Source: Paracidovorax konjaci (GTDB lineage: Bacteria > Pseudomonadota > Gammaproteobacteria > Burkholderiales > Burkholderiaceae_C). From it: DNA of 64,000 nt. Shown one piece after another: positions 56,033 to 64,000 of the stretch; position 1 is the first letter of the stretch, and every line of letters begins with the position of its first letter. The stretch is taken from the NCBI RefSeq assembly GCF_900112675.1, contig NZ_FOMQ01000006.1:248001-312000 (forward strand), in the 5' to 3' direction. Under the pieces are notes generated by a model. It was given only the letters and a program-made list of their open reading frames with translations, made no database searches and was not told where the DNA came from. The translations under genes and the position numbers were made by a program.

Positions 56033-57043
56033 TCAATTCAGGCGCATGGCATGCCGCGCGCTGTCGGGGGTCTGACCGGTCCAGTCCTGAAAGGCCCGGT
56101 AAAAGGAGTTGGGGTCTTCAAAGCCCAGCAGGAAGGCGATCTCCCCCCCGGAGATCGTGGTGTTTTCCAGGTAATGCCGCGCCAGGCCCTCGCGCGTGCT
56201 ATTGACCAGCGTGCGGAAGCTCTCTCCTTCGCTTTCCAGCCGGCGCTGCAGCGTGCGCCGGCTCAATGCCAGCCGGCCGGCGACGCTGTCGATGGTGGCG
56301 GCGTTGCCGGGCAGCATTTCCAGCAGCAGGGCGCGCACGCGCTCCGCGGTGCTCGCCGTGGCATCGAGTTCGCTCAGCCGGCGGCGCAATACGGGTTCGA
56401 AGACGTGCCACATGCTTTCATTCACCGTGAGGAACGGGCGCAGGGCGTCGGCCGCGCTGAATGCGATGCAGGGCGCAGGCGCCTGCTGCACCGGCACGCC
56501 GAAGAAGTCCTCGTACCGCTTTGCGCAGGATGCGGGCGGCAATTGCGGCAGGGCCACGCGCAGGGCCTGGACGGGCTCCCGCGTGGCAAGCCGCGCCAAC
56601 CGCAGGAAGAAGGCGATTTCGGCCACCTGCAGCGAATACGGGACATCGTTGCGCGCCTGCAGCCACTGGGGGGACACGGAAAGCTCGCCCCCGGCTCCGA
56701 CGGACACGTCCAGACGCACCGGCGCCATGAGCTGCTTGTACTTCGCGAGGCGCTGCACGGCCTGCATGAGGTGGGCACTGCACAGGGCCGCGAAGAGCGG
56801 CGGATCGAACGACTCGGCAGATACCGTCTCGACGATGCGCAAGGGGAACAACGGATCGGCGGCTTCTGCTTCCAGACCGCGCCAGAAGCGGAAATACTCG
56901 TCGGTGCGCAGGCCGTGCTCCGCGCGCGTCAGCAGGTCTTCCGGCAGCCCTGCGCGGCGCAGCACATGGTCGGGCCGGAGGCCGAAATCCTTCAGGAGGG
57001 TCTGCCAGCCCATGGACAGCAAAAAGGTCTTGTTGCTCGTCAT
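56033..57043 (-). CDS. AraC family transcriptional regulator
   Basis: A 336-residue AraC/XylS regulator with an N-terminal ligand-binding domain of the arabinose-binding-like type (DUF/AraC_binding_2 style, residues about 10-220) and a C-terminal double HTH (about 235-330): VAGRLALSRRTLQRRLESEGESFRTLVNSTREGLARHYL and AFLLGFEDPNSFYRAFQDWTGQTP. This is the OruR/ArgR-like subgroup common in Burkholderiales. It lies just upstream of the SDR gene on the same strand and probably controls it. Inducer unknown. Confidence 0.92.
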   Translation of the reverse strand: MTSNKTFLLSMGWQTLLKDFGLRPDHVLRRAGLPEDLLTRAEHGLRTDEYFRFWRGLEAEAADPLFPLRIVETVSAESFDPPLFAALCSAHLMQAVQRLAKYKQLMAPVRLDVSVGAGGELSVSPQWLQARNDVPYSLQVAEIAFFLRLARLATREPVQALRVALPQLPPASCAKRYEDFFGVPVQQAPAPCIAFSAADALRPFLTVNESMWHVFEPVLRRRLSELDATASTAERVRALLLEMLPGNAATIDSVAGRLALSRRTLQRRLESEGESFRTLVNSTREGLARHYLENTTISGGEIAFLLGFEDPNSFYRAFQDWTGQTPDSARHAMRLN

Positions 57044-57207
57044 CGGGTCTCCAATCGCTGTCCTTCTCCGGCGATCTGCTCAGCCGGGCATGGGAAGGCA
57101 GTGTAGGCGCCCGGTTTCGGCGGCGGGCTCGCACGGCGTGCCATCCGGGCTGCTGATTGCGCCACGGCACCATCGGCGGGCGGCCTGTCCAGTCTCCAGG
57201 GCACGCC

Positions 57208-57585
57208 TCACCACTCCCCGCATTCCATCCGGATCGCCACCTCGCAGTCGCTGAAGATCTCCAGCTTGGCGATTTTCACGCGCACGCCGATCACGCCGGG
57301 CAGCTGCATCAGCCGCCGGGTGAGCTTGCCGATCAGGCTCTCGAGCAGGTTCACGTGCTCGGCCGTGCATTCGTCGATGATGATCTGGCGCACTTTGCGG
57401 TAGTCGAGCACGTGGCCGATGTCGTCGTCATGCGGCAGCAGCGGCTGGCGGCCCTGGTTGAGTTCGGCATCGACCTGGATGGGCTGGGGCGCGGCCTTCT
57501 CATGGTCGAGGATGCCCAGGTTGGCGTCGAAGCGCAAACCGGTGAGCGTGAGGATCTGGAGGCCGCCGTCGTGGTGCATTTGCAT
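57208..57585 (-). CDS. folB: Dihydroneopterin aldolase
   Basis: A 125-residue FolB-type aldolase/epimerase of folate and pterin synthesis, from the tunnelling-fold family. The residues GILDHEKAAPQPIQVDAEL, the catalytic region HVLDYRKVRQIIIDECTAEHVNLLESL (conserved Glu of VNLLE) and VRVKIAKLEIFSDCEVAIRMECGEW are all family features. It follows the folM-like gene on the same strand with a 58-nt gap, so the two pterin enzymes form a small operon. Confidence 0.92.
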   Translation of the reverse strand: MQMHHDGGLQILTLTGLRFDANLGILDHEKAAPQPIQVDAELNQGRQPLLPHDDDIGHVLDYRKVRQIIIDECTAEHVNLLESLIGKLTRRLMQLPGVIGVRVKIAKLEIFSDCEVAIRMECGEW

Positions 57586-57643
57586 CGGGCAGGGAAAAGA
57601 ACGTAAGGGGGAAAAGGGGTGGAGGGGGCGCGGCGACGGCGCC

Positions 57644-58450
57644 CTACATGAGCGAGAAATCGCGCTCGAACCGCATGAGGTGCTGGCCGCCGTCCACGAG
57701 CAAGGTCGTGCCCGTGATCGAGCGGTTCTCCAGCGCGAAACGCACGGTGGCCGCCACGTCCTCCGGAGTGGAGGAACGGCCCAGGGGACTCTGCCTGTGG
57801 AGTTCGCGGAATTTCTCGTCCGAGAGCATGTGGCTCGTGAGCGTGAGTCCTGGCGCCACGCCCACCACGCGCACGCGCGGCGCGAGCGCCTGGGCGAGCA
57901 GGGTGGTGGCCGATTCCAGCGCTGCCTTCGACAGCGTGTAGCTGAGGAAGTCGGGGTTCGGGTTCCAGAGCTTCTGGTCCAGCAGGTTCACGACGGCGCC
58001 CTGGGGCTCCGGCCCCACCGTGCTGCCGCCGCCATCGGGACCGTCGCTGCGCGAGGCGAGGTGCGCATGCAGCGCCTGCGCGAGCAGGATGGGCGCGGCC
58101 GTGTTGCTGCGCAGGTGCCTCTCGAGCGCCGCGAAGCCGAAGCTGGCCGCGTCGTCGTGCTCGAAGAGCGAGGCGCTGTTCACCACCGCATCCACCGAAC
58201 CGAAGTGCGCCGCCACGCGCGGCAGCAGGCCCCGTACGGCGGCCTCGTCCTGGAAATCGGCATCGAATGCCGCGCATGCCGCCGTAAACATTGAACAATC
58301 TGCTACTGTTTTCATAGCGTCTTCGCGCGAGCCGCGGTAGTGCACGGCCACCTGCCAGCCCGCTGCGGCGAGTGCCAGGGCGATTTCGCGGCCAAGGCGC
58401 CGGGCGGCGCCGGTGACCAGCACGGTGCGGGGAGGGGCGGGAAGGGGCAT
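57644..58450 (-). CDS. folM: FolM-like dihydromonapterin/dihydrofolate reductase (SDR)
   Basis: A 268-residue SDR of the FolM/pteridine-reductase type, recognised by TGAARRLGREIALALA in place of the ordinary TGxxxGxG. The catalytic Tyr-x-x-x-Lys (YTLSKAALESA) and the C-terminal TTLLVDGGQHLMRF support this. It probably reduces dihydromonapterin or dihydrofolate with NADPH. Residues about 45-60 (AMKTVADCSMFTAACAAFD) are encoded by a copy of the dispersed hairpin repeat, with A+T-rich codons unlike the rest, yet frame and length are preserved. The ATG at 58450 is the family start. It precedes folB and is back to back with midA. Confidence 0.88.
   Translation of the reverse strand: MPLPAPPRTVLVTGAARRLGREIALALAAAGWQVAVHYRGSREDAMKTVADCSMFTAACAAFDADFQDEAAVRGLLPRVAAHFGSVDAVVNSASLFEHDDAASFGFAALERHLRSNTAAPILLAQALHAHLASRSDGPDGGGSTVGPEPQGAVVNLLDQKLWNPNPDFLSYTLSKAALESATTLLAQALAPRVRVVGVAPGLTLTSHMLSDEKFRELHRQSPLGRSSTPEDVAATVRFALENRSITGTTLLVDGGQHLMRFERDFSLM
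58270..58318 (-). repeat. Dispersed hairpin repeat, copy E (inside folM)
   Basis: On the minus strand GCTAT (58318-58314) and GTAGC (58306-58302) with a 7-nt loop, then GATTGTTCAATGTTTACGG and CGGCATGCGCGGCATT. Over the 31-nt core it matches the other copies at 24 positions. It is the most diverged copy and lies wholly within the folM coding sequence. Confidence 0.65.
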
Positions 58451-58466
58451 GGGGGACAATCGGGCG

Positions 58467-59603
58467 GTGACGACGACAGAACAGCACCCCAGTTTATCGA
58501 GCGCCCTGGCGCAGCAGGTGGCGGACGGCATCGCCGGCGCCGGAGGATGGGTCGGTTTCGACCGGTTCATGGAATGGGCGCTCTATGCACCCGGCCTTGG
58601 CTACTACGCCAATGCATCGCCGAAATTCGGCACCCTCCCGCAATCGGGCAGCGACTTCGTGACGGCCCCGGAGCTCTCGCCGGTCTTTGGCCGTGCACTG
58701 GCGCGGCAGGTGGCCGAGGCCCTGGACGTGACCGGCACGCACGACGTGTGGGAATTCGGCGCGGGCTCGGGCGCACTGGCCGCGCAACTGCTCGAAGCCC
58801 TGGGCGACCGCGTGCGGCGCTACACCATCGTGGATCTGTCCGGCAGCCTGCGCGAACGCCAGCGGGAACGGCTCGCCCCATGGGGGGCGCGCGTGCAGTG
58901 GGCCCAGTCCCTGCCGGAGCGCTTCGAGGGCGTGGTGGTGGGCAACGAGGTGCTGGATGCGATGCCCGTGCAACTGCTGGCCCGCCATGGCGGTGCCGCG
59001 GACGGCGTGTGGCACGAGCGCGGCGTGGTGGTGGCCCGGCCGGCATCCACCGGGGAGGCTCCGCAATTCGGGTGGGCCGACCGTCCCACCCTGCTGCGCC
59101 CGCCGGTGGAGCCCGAAGGCCCGCAGGACTACCTGACCGAGATCCATGCGCAGGGCGAAGGCTTCCTGCGCATGCTGGCGCAGCGCCTGGCACGCGGCGC
59201 CGCCTTCCTCATCGACTACGGCTTTCCCGAGGCGGAGTACTACCACCCGCAGCGCCACATGGGCACCCTGGTCTGCCACCGGGCCCACCAGGTCGATTCC
59301 GATCCGCTGGCGGACGTGGGGGCCAAGGACATCACCGCCCACGTGAACTTCACCGCCATGGCGCTGGCGGCGCAGGAGGCCGGCCTGCAGGTGCTGGGCT
59401 ACACCACGCAGGCGCACTTCCTCATCAACTGCGGCCTGTTGTCGCTGCTGGAGCCGCTGCCCCAGGCAGAGCGGGCCCAGGCGGCCAAGCTGATGATGGA
59501 GCACGAAATGGGCGAGCTTTTCAAGGTGCTGGCCGTGGGCACGGGCCCCGAGGCCTGGGCGCCCATGGGCTTCGCGCGCGGGGACCGCACGCACCGGCTG
59601 TAG
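58467..59603 (+). CDS. MidA/NDUFAF7-like SAM-dependent methyltransferase (DUF185)
   Basis: A 378-residue class I SAM methyltransferase of the MidA/NDUFAF7 family. Diagnostic segments: the N-terminal FMEWALYAPGLGYYAN, GSDFVTAPELSPVFGRALARQ, the SAM-binding EFGAGSGALAAQLLE, GNEVLDAMPVQLL, LIDYGFPEAEYYHPQRHMGTL and the C-terminal MGELFKVLAVG. The mitochondrial homologue methylates an Arg of a complex I subunit; the bacterial target is likely similar but unproven. A GTG start at 58467 is chosen because GACAAT (58455-58460) lies just upstream; the ATG at 58449 overlaps the divergent folM start codon. Confidence 0.9.
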   Translation: MTTTEQHPSLSSALAQQVADGIAGAGGWVGFDRFMEWALYAPGLGYYANASPKFGTLPQSGSDFVTAPELSPVFGRALARQVAEALDVTGTHDVWEFGAGSGALAAQLLEALGDRVRRYTIVDLSGSLRERQRERLAPWGARVQWAQSLPERFEGVVVGNEVLDAMPVQLLARHGGAADGVWHERGVVVARPASTGEAPQFGWADRPTLLRPPVEPEGPQDYLTEIHAQGEGFLRMLAQRLARGAAFLIDYGFPEAEYYHPQRHMGTLVCHRAHQVDSDPLADVGAKDITAHVNFTAMALAAQEAGLQVLGYTTQAHFLINCGLLSLLEPLPQAERAQAAKLMMEHEMGELFKVLAVGTGPEAWAPMGFARGDRTHRL

Positions 59604-59614
59604 CTGCCTTTGCG

Positions 59615-60706
<1,092 letters not shown>

Positions 60707-60728
60707 GGTTCTTTGGGGGGAAAAGGGT

Positions 60729-61616
60729 TCAGTCCTTGACACCGCCGGCCGTGAGGCCGCGCACGAGGTACTTGCGCACGAGCACGGTGAACACCACCAC
60801 CGGCAGCATCACCAGCGTTCCGGCGGCGGCGATCTTGGACCACTCCCAGCCCTCGTACTGCAGGAAGTTGACGATGGCCACCGGGGCCGTCACCGCCTGC
60901 GTGCGGGTGAGGATGAGGGCGTAGAAGAAGTCGTTCCACGCGAAGATGAAGCAGAGCACCGCCGTGGCGGCCACGCCCGGCGCGGCCAGCGGCAGCGTGA
61001 TGCGCCAGAACGCCTGCCACACGCCGCAGCCGTCGATGTAGGCGGCCTCTTCCAGCGCCGTGGGCACGGCCTCGAAGAAGGTCTGCATGAGCCAGATGAC
61101 GATGGCGAGGTTGAAGGTGAGATAGACCAGCGCCAGGCCGAGGATGGTGTCCTGCAGCCCCAGCCACCGGTAGGCCAGGAAGAACGGAATGGTGAACGCG
61201 ATGGGCGGCGCCATGCGCGTCACCAGGATCCACAGCGCCACGTGCCTGCGGCCCGGAAAGCGCCAGCGCGTGAGTGCATAGGCCGCCGGCACGCCGATGG
61301 CGAGCGACAGGCCGGTGGAGAGCGTGCTCACCGCCAGGCTGTTGAGGAACGAGCGCAGGAAGTTGCCCTGCAGCAGCGCGCGGAAGCCGTCCAGCGTGGG
61401 GGTGAACAGCAGGCTGTCCTCGAACAGGTCGGCCGCCGGCTTGAAGGCCAGGTGCACCAGCCAGAGGAACGGGAACATCACCACCGCCAGCAGCGCCAGT
61501 GCGGCGATGGCGCGCCCATGGCGCCGCACGAAGGAAGGCCGGCGCGGCGCGCGATGGTGTGCCGCGGGGGCGGCCTCCAGGGTGCGGGCGGGCAGTGCGG
61601 CGTCAGCGCTTGTCAT
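60729..61616 (-). CDS. Carbohydrate ABC transporter permease (MalG type)
   Basis: A 295-residue inner-membrane permease with six spans (residues about 35-285) and the EAA loop [26 protein letters not shown] that docks on the ATPase. The N-terminus is a basic, Ala/Pro-rich tail before the first span. The MalG-type partner of the permease encoded just upstream; the two genes overlap by 14 nt (61603-61616), indicating coupled translation. Substrate class carbohydrate or polyol. Confidence 0.93.
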   Translation of the reverse strand: MTSADAALPARTLEAAPAAHHRAPRRPSFVRRHGRAIAALALLAVVMFPFLWLVHLAFKPAADLFEDSLLFTPTLDGFRALLQGNFLRSFLNSLAVSTLSTGLSLAIGVPAAYALTRWRFPGRRHVALWILVTRMAPPIAFTIPFFLAYRWLGLQDTILGLALVYLTFNLAIVIWLMQTFFEAVPTALEEAAYIDGCGVWQAFWRITLPLAAPGVAATAVLCFIFAWNDFFYALILTRTQAVTAPVAIVNFLQYEGWEWSKIAAAGTLVMLPVVVFTVLVRKYLVRGLTAGGVKD

Positions 61617-62526
61617 GATCGTTCCATCCCAGTCGCCCCACCAGCCAGCTCAGCGTGAAAACGCCTGCCAGGATCACCATGGCAATCGCGCTGGCGTAGC
61701 CCCAGTAGGAGAAGTTGAAGGCCTGGATGAAGCCGTAGTAGTTGGTGACCTCGGTCACCGTGCCCGGCCCGCCGTCGGTCAGCACGAAGATCAGCGGGAA
61801 GGCCTTGAAGCTGTCGATGAGCCGGAAGAGGCCGCACACCACCAGCACGGGGCGGATGTGCGGGAACACGATGTAGCGAAAGAGCTGCCAGCGGTCGGCG
61901 CCGTCCAGGCTGGCGGCTTCGATCGGGTCGGCGGGCATCATCTGCAGCGCGGCCAGCACCATGAGCATGGTGAACGGAAACCACTGCCAGGTATCGGCGA
62001 AGGCGATGGCCCAGAGGGCGGTGTCGGGGTTGGCGATGACCGAGCGCACCGGCCAGCCGACCGCATCGAGCGCCCGGTGCAGCGGGCTCACGTCGGGCGT
62101 GAACATGATCTTCCAGATCAGCGCCACGACGATGGGCGGCAGCACCATCGGGATGAGGAACCCGCCCCGCGCCGCGCCCAGCACGCGCGACGGCCCGTTG
62201 AGCAGCAGCGCCAGGCCCAGCCCCACGGCCAGCTGCAGCGCCACGCTGGCAGCCGACAGTTTCAGCTGCGTGGCGATGGAGCCGAGGAAGCGCGCGTCCT
62301 CCAGCAGGTGCCGGTAGTTGCCCAGCGGGTCGCGGAAGTGGAAGGTGCCTGCCGGGTCGGTCAGGCTCAGCGGCGTGAAGCTGGCCACCAGCAGGGCCGC
62401 TGCGGGCACCAGGGTGATCGCCAGCAGCACGATGAGCGACGGCGCCAGCCCGAGCGCGAAGGCGCGGCGCCGGGTGGCCTGCCAACCTTGCGATGCGGGC
62501 GGGGCGAGCACGGTGGCATCGGCCAT
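61603..62526 (-). CDS. Carbohydrate ABC transporter permease (MalF type)
   Basis: A 307-residue permease with six spans. The EAA loop is EAASLDGADRWQLFRYIVFPHIRPVL, and the C-terminal LTDGGPGTVTEVTNYYGF is characteristic of MalF/UgpA-type subunits. It forms the translocation channel with the MalG-type subunit. It follows the solute-binding protein gene by 7 nt and overlaps the next permease gene by 14 nt, so all four genes are one operon. LTDGGP...TNYY suggests a sugar or polyol importer (sorbitol/mannitol- or maltose-like); the substrate cannot be stated. Confidence 0.93.
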   Translation of the reverse strand: MADATVLAPPASQGWQATRRRAFALGLAPSLIVLLAITLVPAAALLVASFTPLSLTDPAGTFHFRDPLGNYRHLLEDARFLGSIATQLKLSAASVALQLAVGLGLALLLNGPSRVLGAARGGFLIPMVLPPIVVALIWKIMFTPDVSPLHRALDAVGWPVRSVIANPDTALWAIAFADTWQWFPFTMLMVLAALQMMPADPIEAASLDGADRWQLFRYIVFPHIRPVLVVCGLFRLIDSFKAFPLIFVLTDGGPGTVTEVTNYYGFIQAFNFSYWGYASAIAMVILAGVFTLSWLVGRLGWNDHDKR

Positions 62527-62533
62527 GGGTGGC

Positions 62534-63868
62534 TCAGATCTTCTGGCCTGCGCGGCGCAGCTCGGCGATGGACTGCGCCTGCGCCTGCTGCATCGCCTGC
62601 CGCGCGTTGGCCTGGCCTGTGGCGATGAGCGCGATGGCCTTGTTGAGCTGCTGGTCCACCTGCGGGTAGACCGACACGGTGCGGTACTTCATGTGGCCCG
62701 TGCGCTCCGCCTGGGTGATGGTGTCGAGCGACAACTGCGCGAGGTCGCTGCCGTTGATGCGCTGGCGGCTGCGGAATTCCGCCGAATCGATGTCGGATCG
62801 CCGCGAGGGCGAGCCATAGCCGGCCGCCACGGCGCGCCGCGTGGTCTGCTTGGACAGCGCCCACTGGATGAATGCCCACGCGGCTTCCTTGTTGCGCGAG
62901 CCGGCAGGAATGCCCAGCCCGTGCACGGCGGTGCCCGGAAAGCGCCCGGCCGGGCCCTTGGGGACGAAGCCGAACTTCACCGTCTTCAAGGTCTTGCTGG
63001 TGGCCGCATCGCCCAGCTGGGCGAGGTGCAACTGGCCCGCGTCGGAGAAGTTGACGCGCCCGAGCTTCAGCGCCTGCGTGACCTGGTCCGGCTGGTAGGT
63101 CACGGCGCCATCAGGGCCGAACTCGCGGATCAGCTGGGCGTAGTAGTCGGCTGCGGCAATGGCCTCGGGCGTGTCCAGCGTGGGAAAGAGGTCGTCGGGC
63201 GCCTTGCGGAACACATCGCCGCCGAAGGCATGCAGGTAGGGCACGAAAGTCCAGCCGTAGTGGCTGTCGGACACGAAGCCGGCCACGCGTTCCTTCTTGT
63301 TCACGGCGCGCAGCACCTTGACCAGGTCGTCGGTGGTATCGGGAAACTCCAGCCCCGCCTGCTGCACGAGATCGAAGCGCGACGACACCGACAGCAGCGC
63401 CTCGGCCGTCCACGGAATGCCGTAGAGCTTGCCGTCGCGGCCGGTTTCGGGGGCGCGCGCGCCGCCCAGGAAATCGTTCACGTCCCAGTCGGCCGCGGTG
63501 AGCTGCGGGTTGGCGATGAATTCGTCCAGGGGTGTGAGCCAGCCGGAGTTGATCCAGCGGCTGGAGTAGATGAACGTCACGTTCACCACGTCGTAGGCCG
63601 AGCCCTTGGTGGACAGCTCCAGGTCCGCGCGCTGGTTGTAGACGGGGAAGGACGGCGCGTCGAAGTTGACCTTGGCGCCCGTCTGCGCCTCGAACTCGGG
63701 CAGCCACTGCTGCAGCAGCTTGGGGTAGGCGGCGCTGAAGGTGGACACGTTCAGCGTGACACCCTGGAACCTGCGGGCGCCCCCCGCCTGGGCGGAGGCC
63801 AGGCCCGGCAGCAGCAGGGAAGCACCGATGCCGGTGGCGGCTTGCAGAAGGTGGCGGCGTTGCGTCAT
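62534..63868 (-). CDS. Extracellular solute-binding protein (family 1) of the carbohydrate importer
   Basis: A 444-residue periplasmic binding protein. The N-terminus TQRRHLLQAATGIGASLLLPGLASAQAG is a Tat-like signal (RRHLLQ) with an AxA cleavage region. The mature fold shows LLQQWLPEFEAQTGAKVNFD, YDVVNVTFIYSSRWINSGWLTPLDEF and LYGIPWTAEALLS, typical of family-1 sugar binders. It is the first gene of the operon and supplies substrate to the MalF/MalG-type permeases. It starts at 63868; a promoter must lie in 63869-63915 or the operon includes the partial gene upstream. Confidence 0.92.
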   Translation of the reverse strand: MTQRRHLLQAATGIGASLLLPGLASAQAGGARRFQGVTLNVSTFSAAYPKLLQQWLPEFEAQTGAKVNFDAPSFPVYNQRADLELSTKGSAYDVVNVTFIYSSRWINSGWLTPLDEFIANPQLTAADWDVNDFLGGARAPETGRDGKLYGIPWTAEALLSVSSRFDLVQQAGLEFPDTTDDLVKVLRAVNKKERVAGFVSDSHYGWTFVPYLHAFGGDVFRKAPDDLFPTLDTPEAIAAADYYAQLIREFGPDGAVTYQPDQVTQALKLGRVNFSDAGQLHLAQLGDAATSKTLKTVKFGFVPKGPAGRFPGTAVHGLGIPAGSRNKEAAWAFIQWALSKQTTRRAVAAGYGSPSRRSDIDSAEFRSRQRINGSDLAQLSLDTITQAERTGHMKYRTVSVYPQVDQQLNKAIALIATGQANARQAMQQAQAQSIAELRRAGQKI

Positions 63869-63915
63869 GGGTGCGGAGGCAGTCGTTGGAGCGGTGGAGC
63901 GGGAGAGTAAAGGCG

Positions 63916-64000
63916 TCAGGCCGTGGTGGCGATGAGCGTGTCGATGTGCGCGTCGTTCGTCGCCTCGGGCCGGCGGCGGGTGCGGCTGCGCCGCCCGTCG
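63916..64000 (-). CDS. C-terminal end of an unidentified gene
   Basis: A TGA at 63918-63916 closes a frame that is open to the right edge, giving 27 residues ending ATNDAHIDTLIATTA preceded by a basic segment (RRSRTRRRPE). The tail lies 47 nt upstream of the ABC importer and in the same direction, where a transcriptional regulator of the operon would be expected. The visible part carries no domain, so identity is unknown. Confidence 0.4.
   Translation of the reverse strand, partial: DGRRSRTRRRPEATNDAHIDTLIATTA

Overview
The window is about 70% G+C and every gene family in it is typical of Burkholderiales. The best guess is a plant-associated Comamonadaceae of the Acidovorax/Paracidovorax type. 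The support for this is a leucine-rich-repeat effector gene behind a textbook plant-inducible-promoter (PIP) box, a type VI secretion VgrG module, two Bug-type solute-receptor loci, a fructose PTS as the only PTS, and a family of short dispersed repeats. Genus assignment is inference, because no rRNA or tRNA gene is present.

Layout. 1-5198 (minus strand) is a type VI secretion 'VgrG island': vgrG, a DUF2169 adaptor, a PAAR-like (DUF4150) effector with a zinc-metallopeptidase tail, a probable immunity gene overlapping it by 4 nt, and the start of one more gene at the left edge. 5625-6616 is ohr/ohrR with a candidate OhrR operator. 6676-11583 (minus) is a tightly coupled catabolic operon (HpaI-type aldolase, hydratase, FAH-family enzyme, amidohydrolase, RidA, Bug receptor). 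It is divergent from a flavin reductase and an IclR regulator (11794-13255). 13249-18388 holds 3-hydroxybutyryl-CoA dehydrogenase, a LysR/azoR divergent pair, a YciI protein, an exported alpha/beta hydrolase, and purT behind a hairpin leader. 18452-20586 is the LRR effector with its PIP-box promoter, divergent from an exported subtilisin/sedolisin-like protease (20809-22713).

23077-29869 is a complete fructose PTS regulon: a LacI-type repressor divergent from fruB-fruK-fruA, with two nearly identical operator palindromes between them. 29901-34102 holds a diguanylate cyclase, AMP nucleosidase and DbpA helicase. 34218-34492 is a MITE-like palindromic element with 5-bp target duplications. 34578-37175 is a second Bug receptor/amidohydrolase locus under a GntR regulator. 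37359-44217 holds a cation-diffusion facilitator whose frame runs through dtd, ybeY-ybeZ, and ruvA and ruvB separated by a lysyl-endopeptidase-like lipoprotein gene.

44487-46694 is a tandem trio of 203-residue tail-collar proteins. 46737-50196 holds a DSD1-type PLP enzyme, a histidine phosphatase, a DUF4136 lipoprotein and ttcA. 50390-55013 couples a Cache-domain histidine kinase and a NarL-type regulator to cstA and ybdD. 55040-59603 holds an SDR, an AraC regulator, folB, folM and a MidA-like methyltransferase. 59615-63868 is a four-gene carbohydrate ABC importer, followed by the tail of one more gene at the right edge.

The most interesting signals beyond routine annotation are: the PIP-box LRR effector; the T6SS effector/immunity pair; the twin FruR operators; the 265-bp MITE-like element; and a five-copy dispersed hairpin repeat. 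One copy of that repeat supplies the dtd stop codon, two face each other around ybeY, and one lies in frame inside folM.
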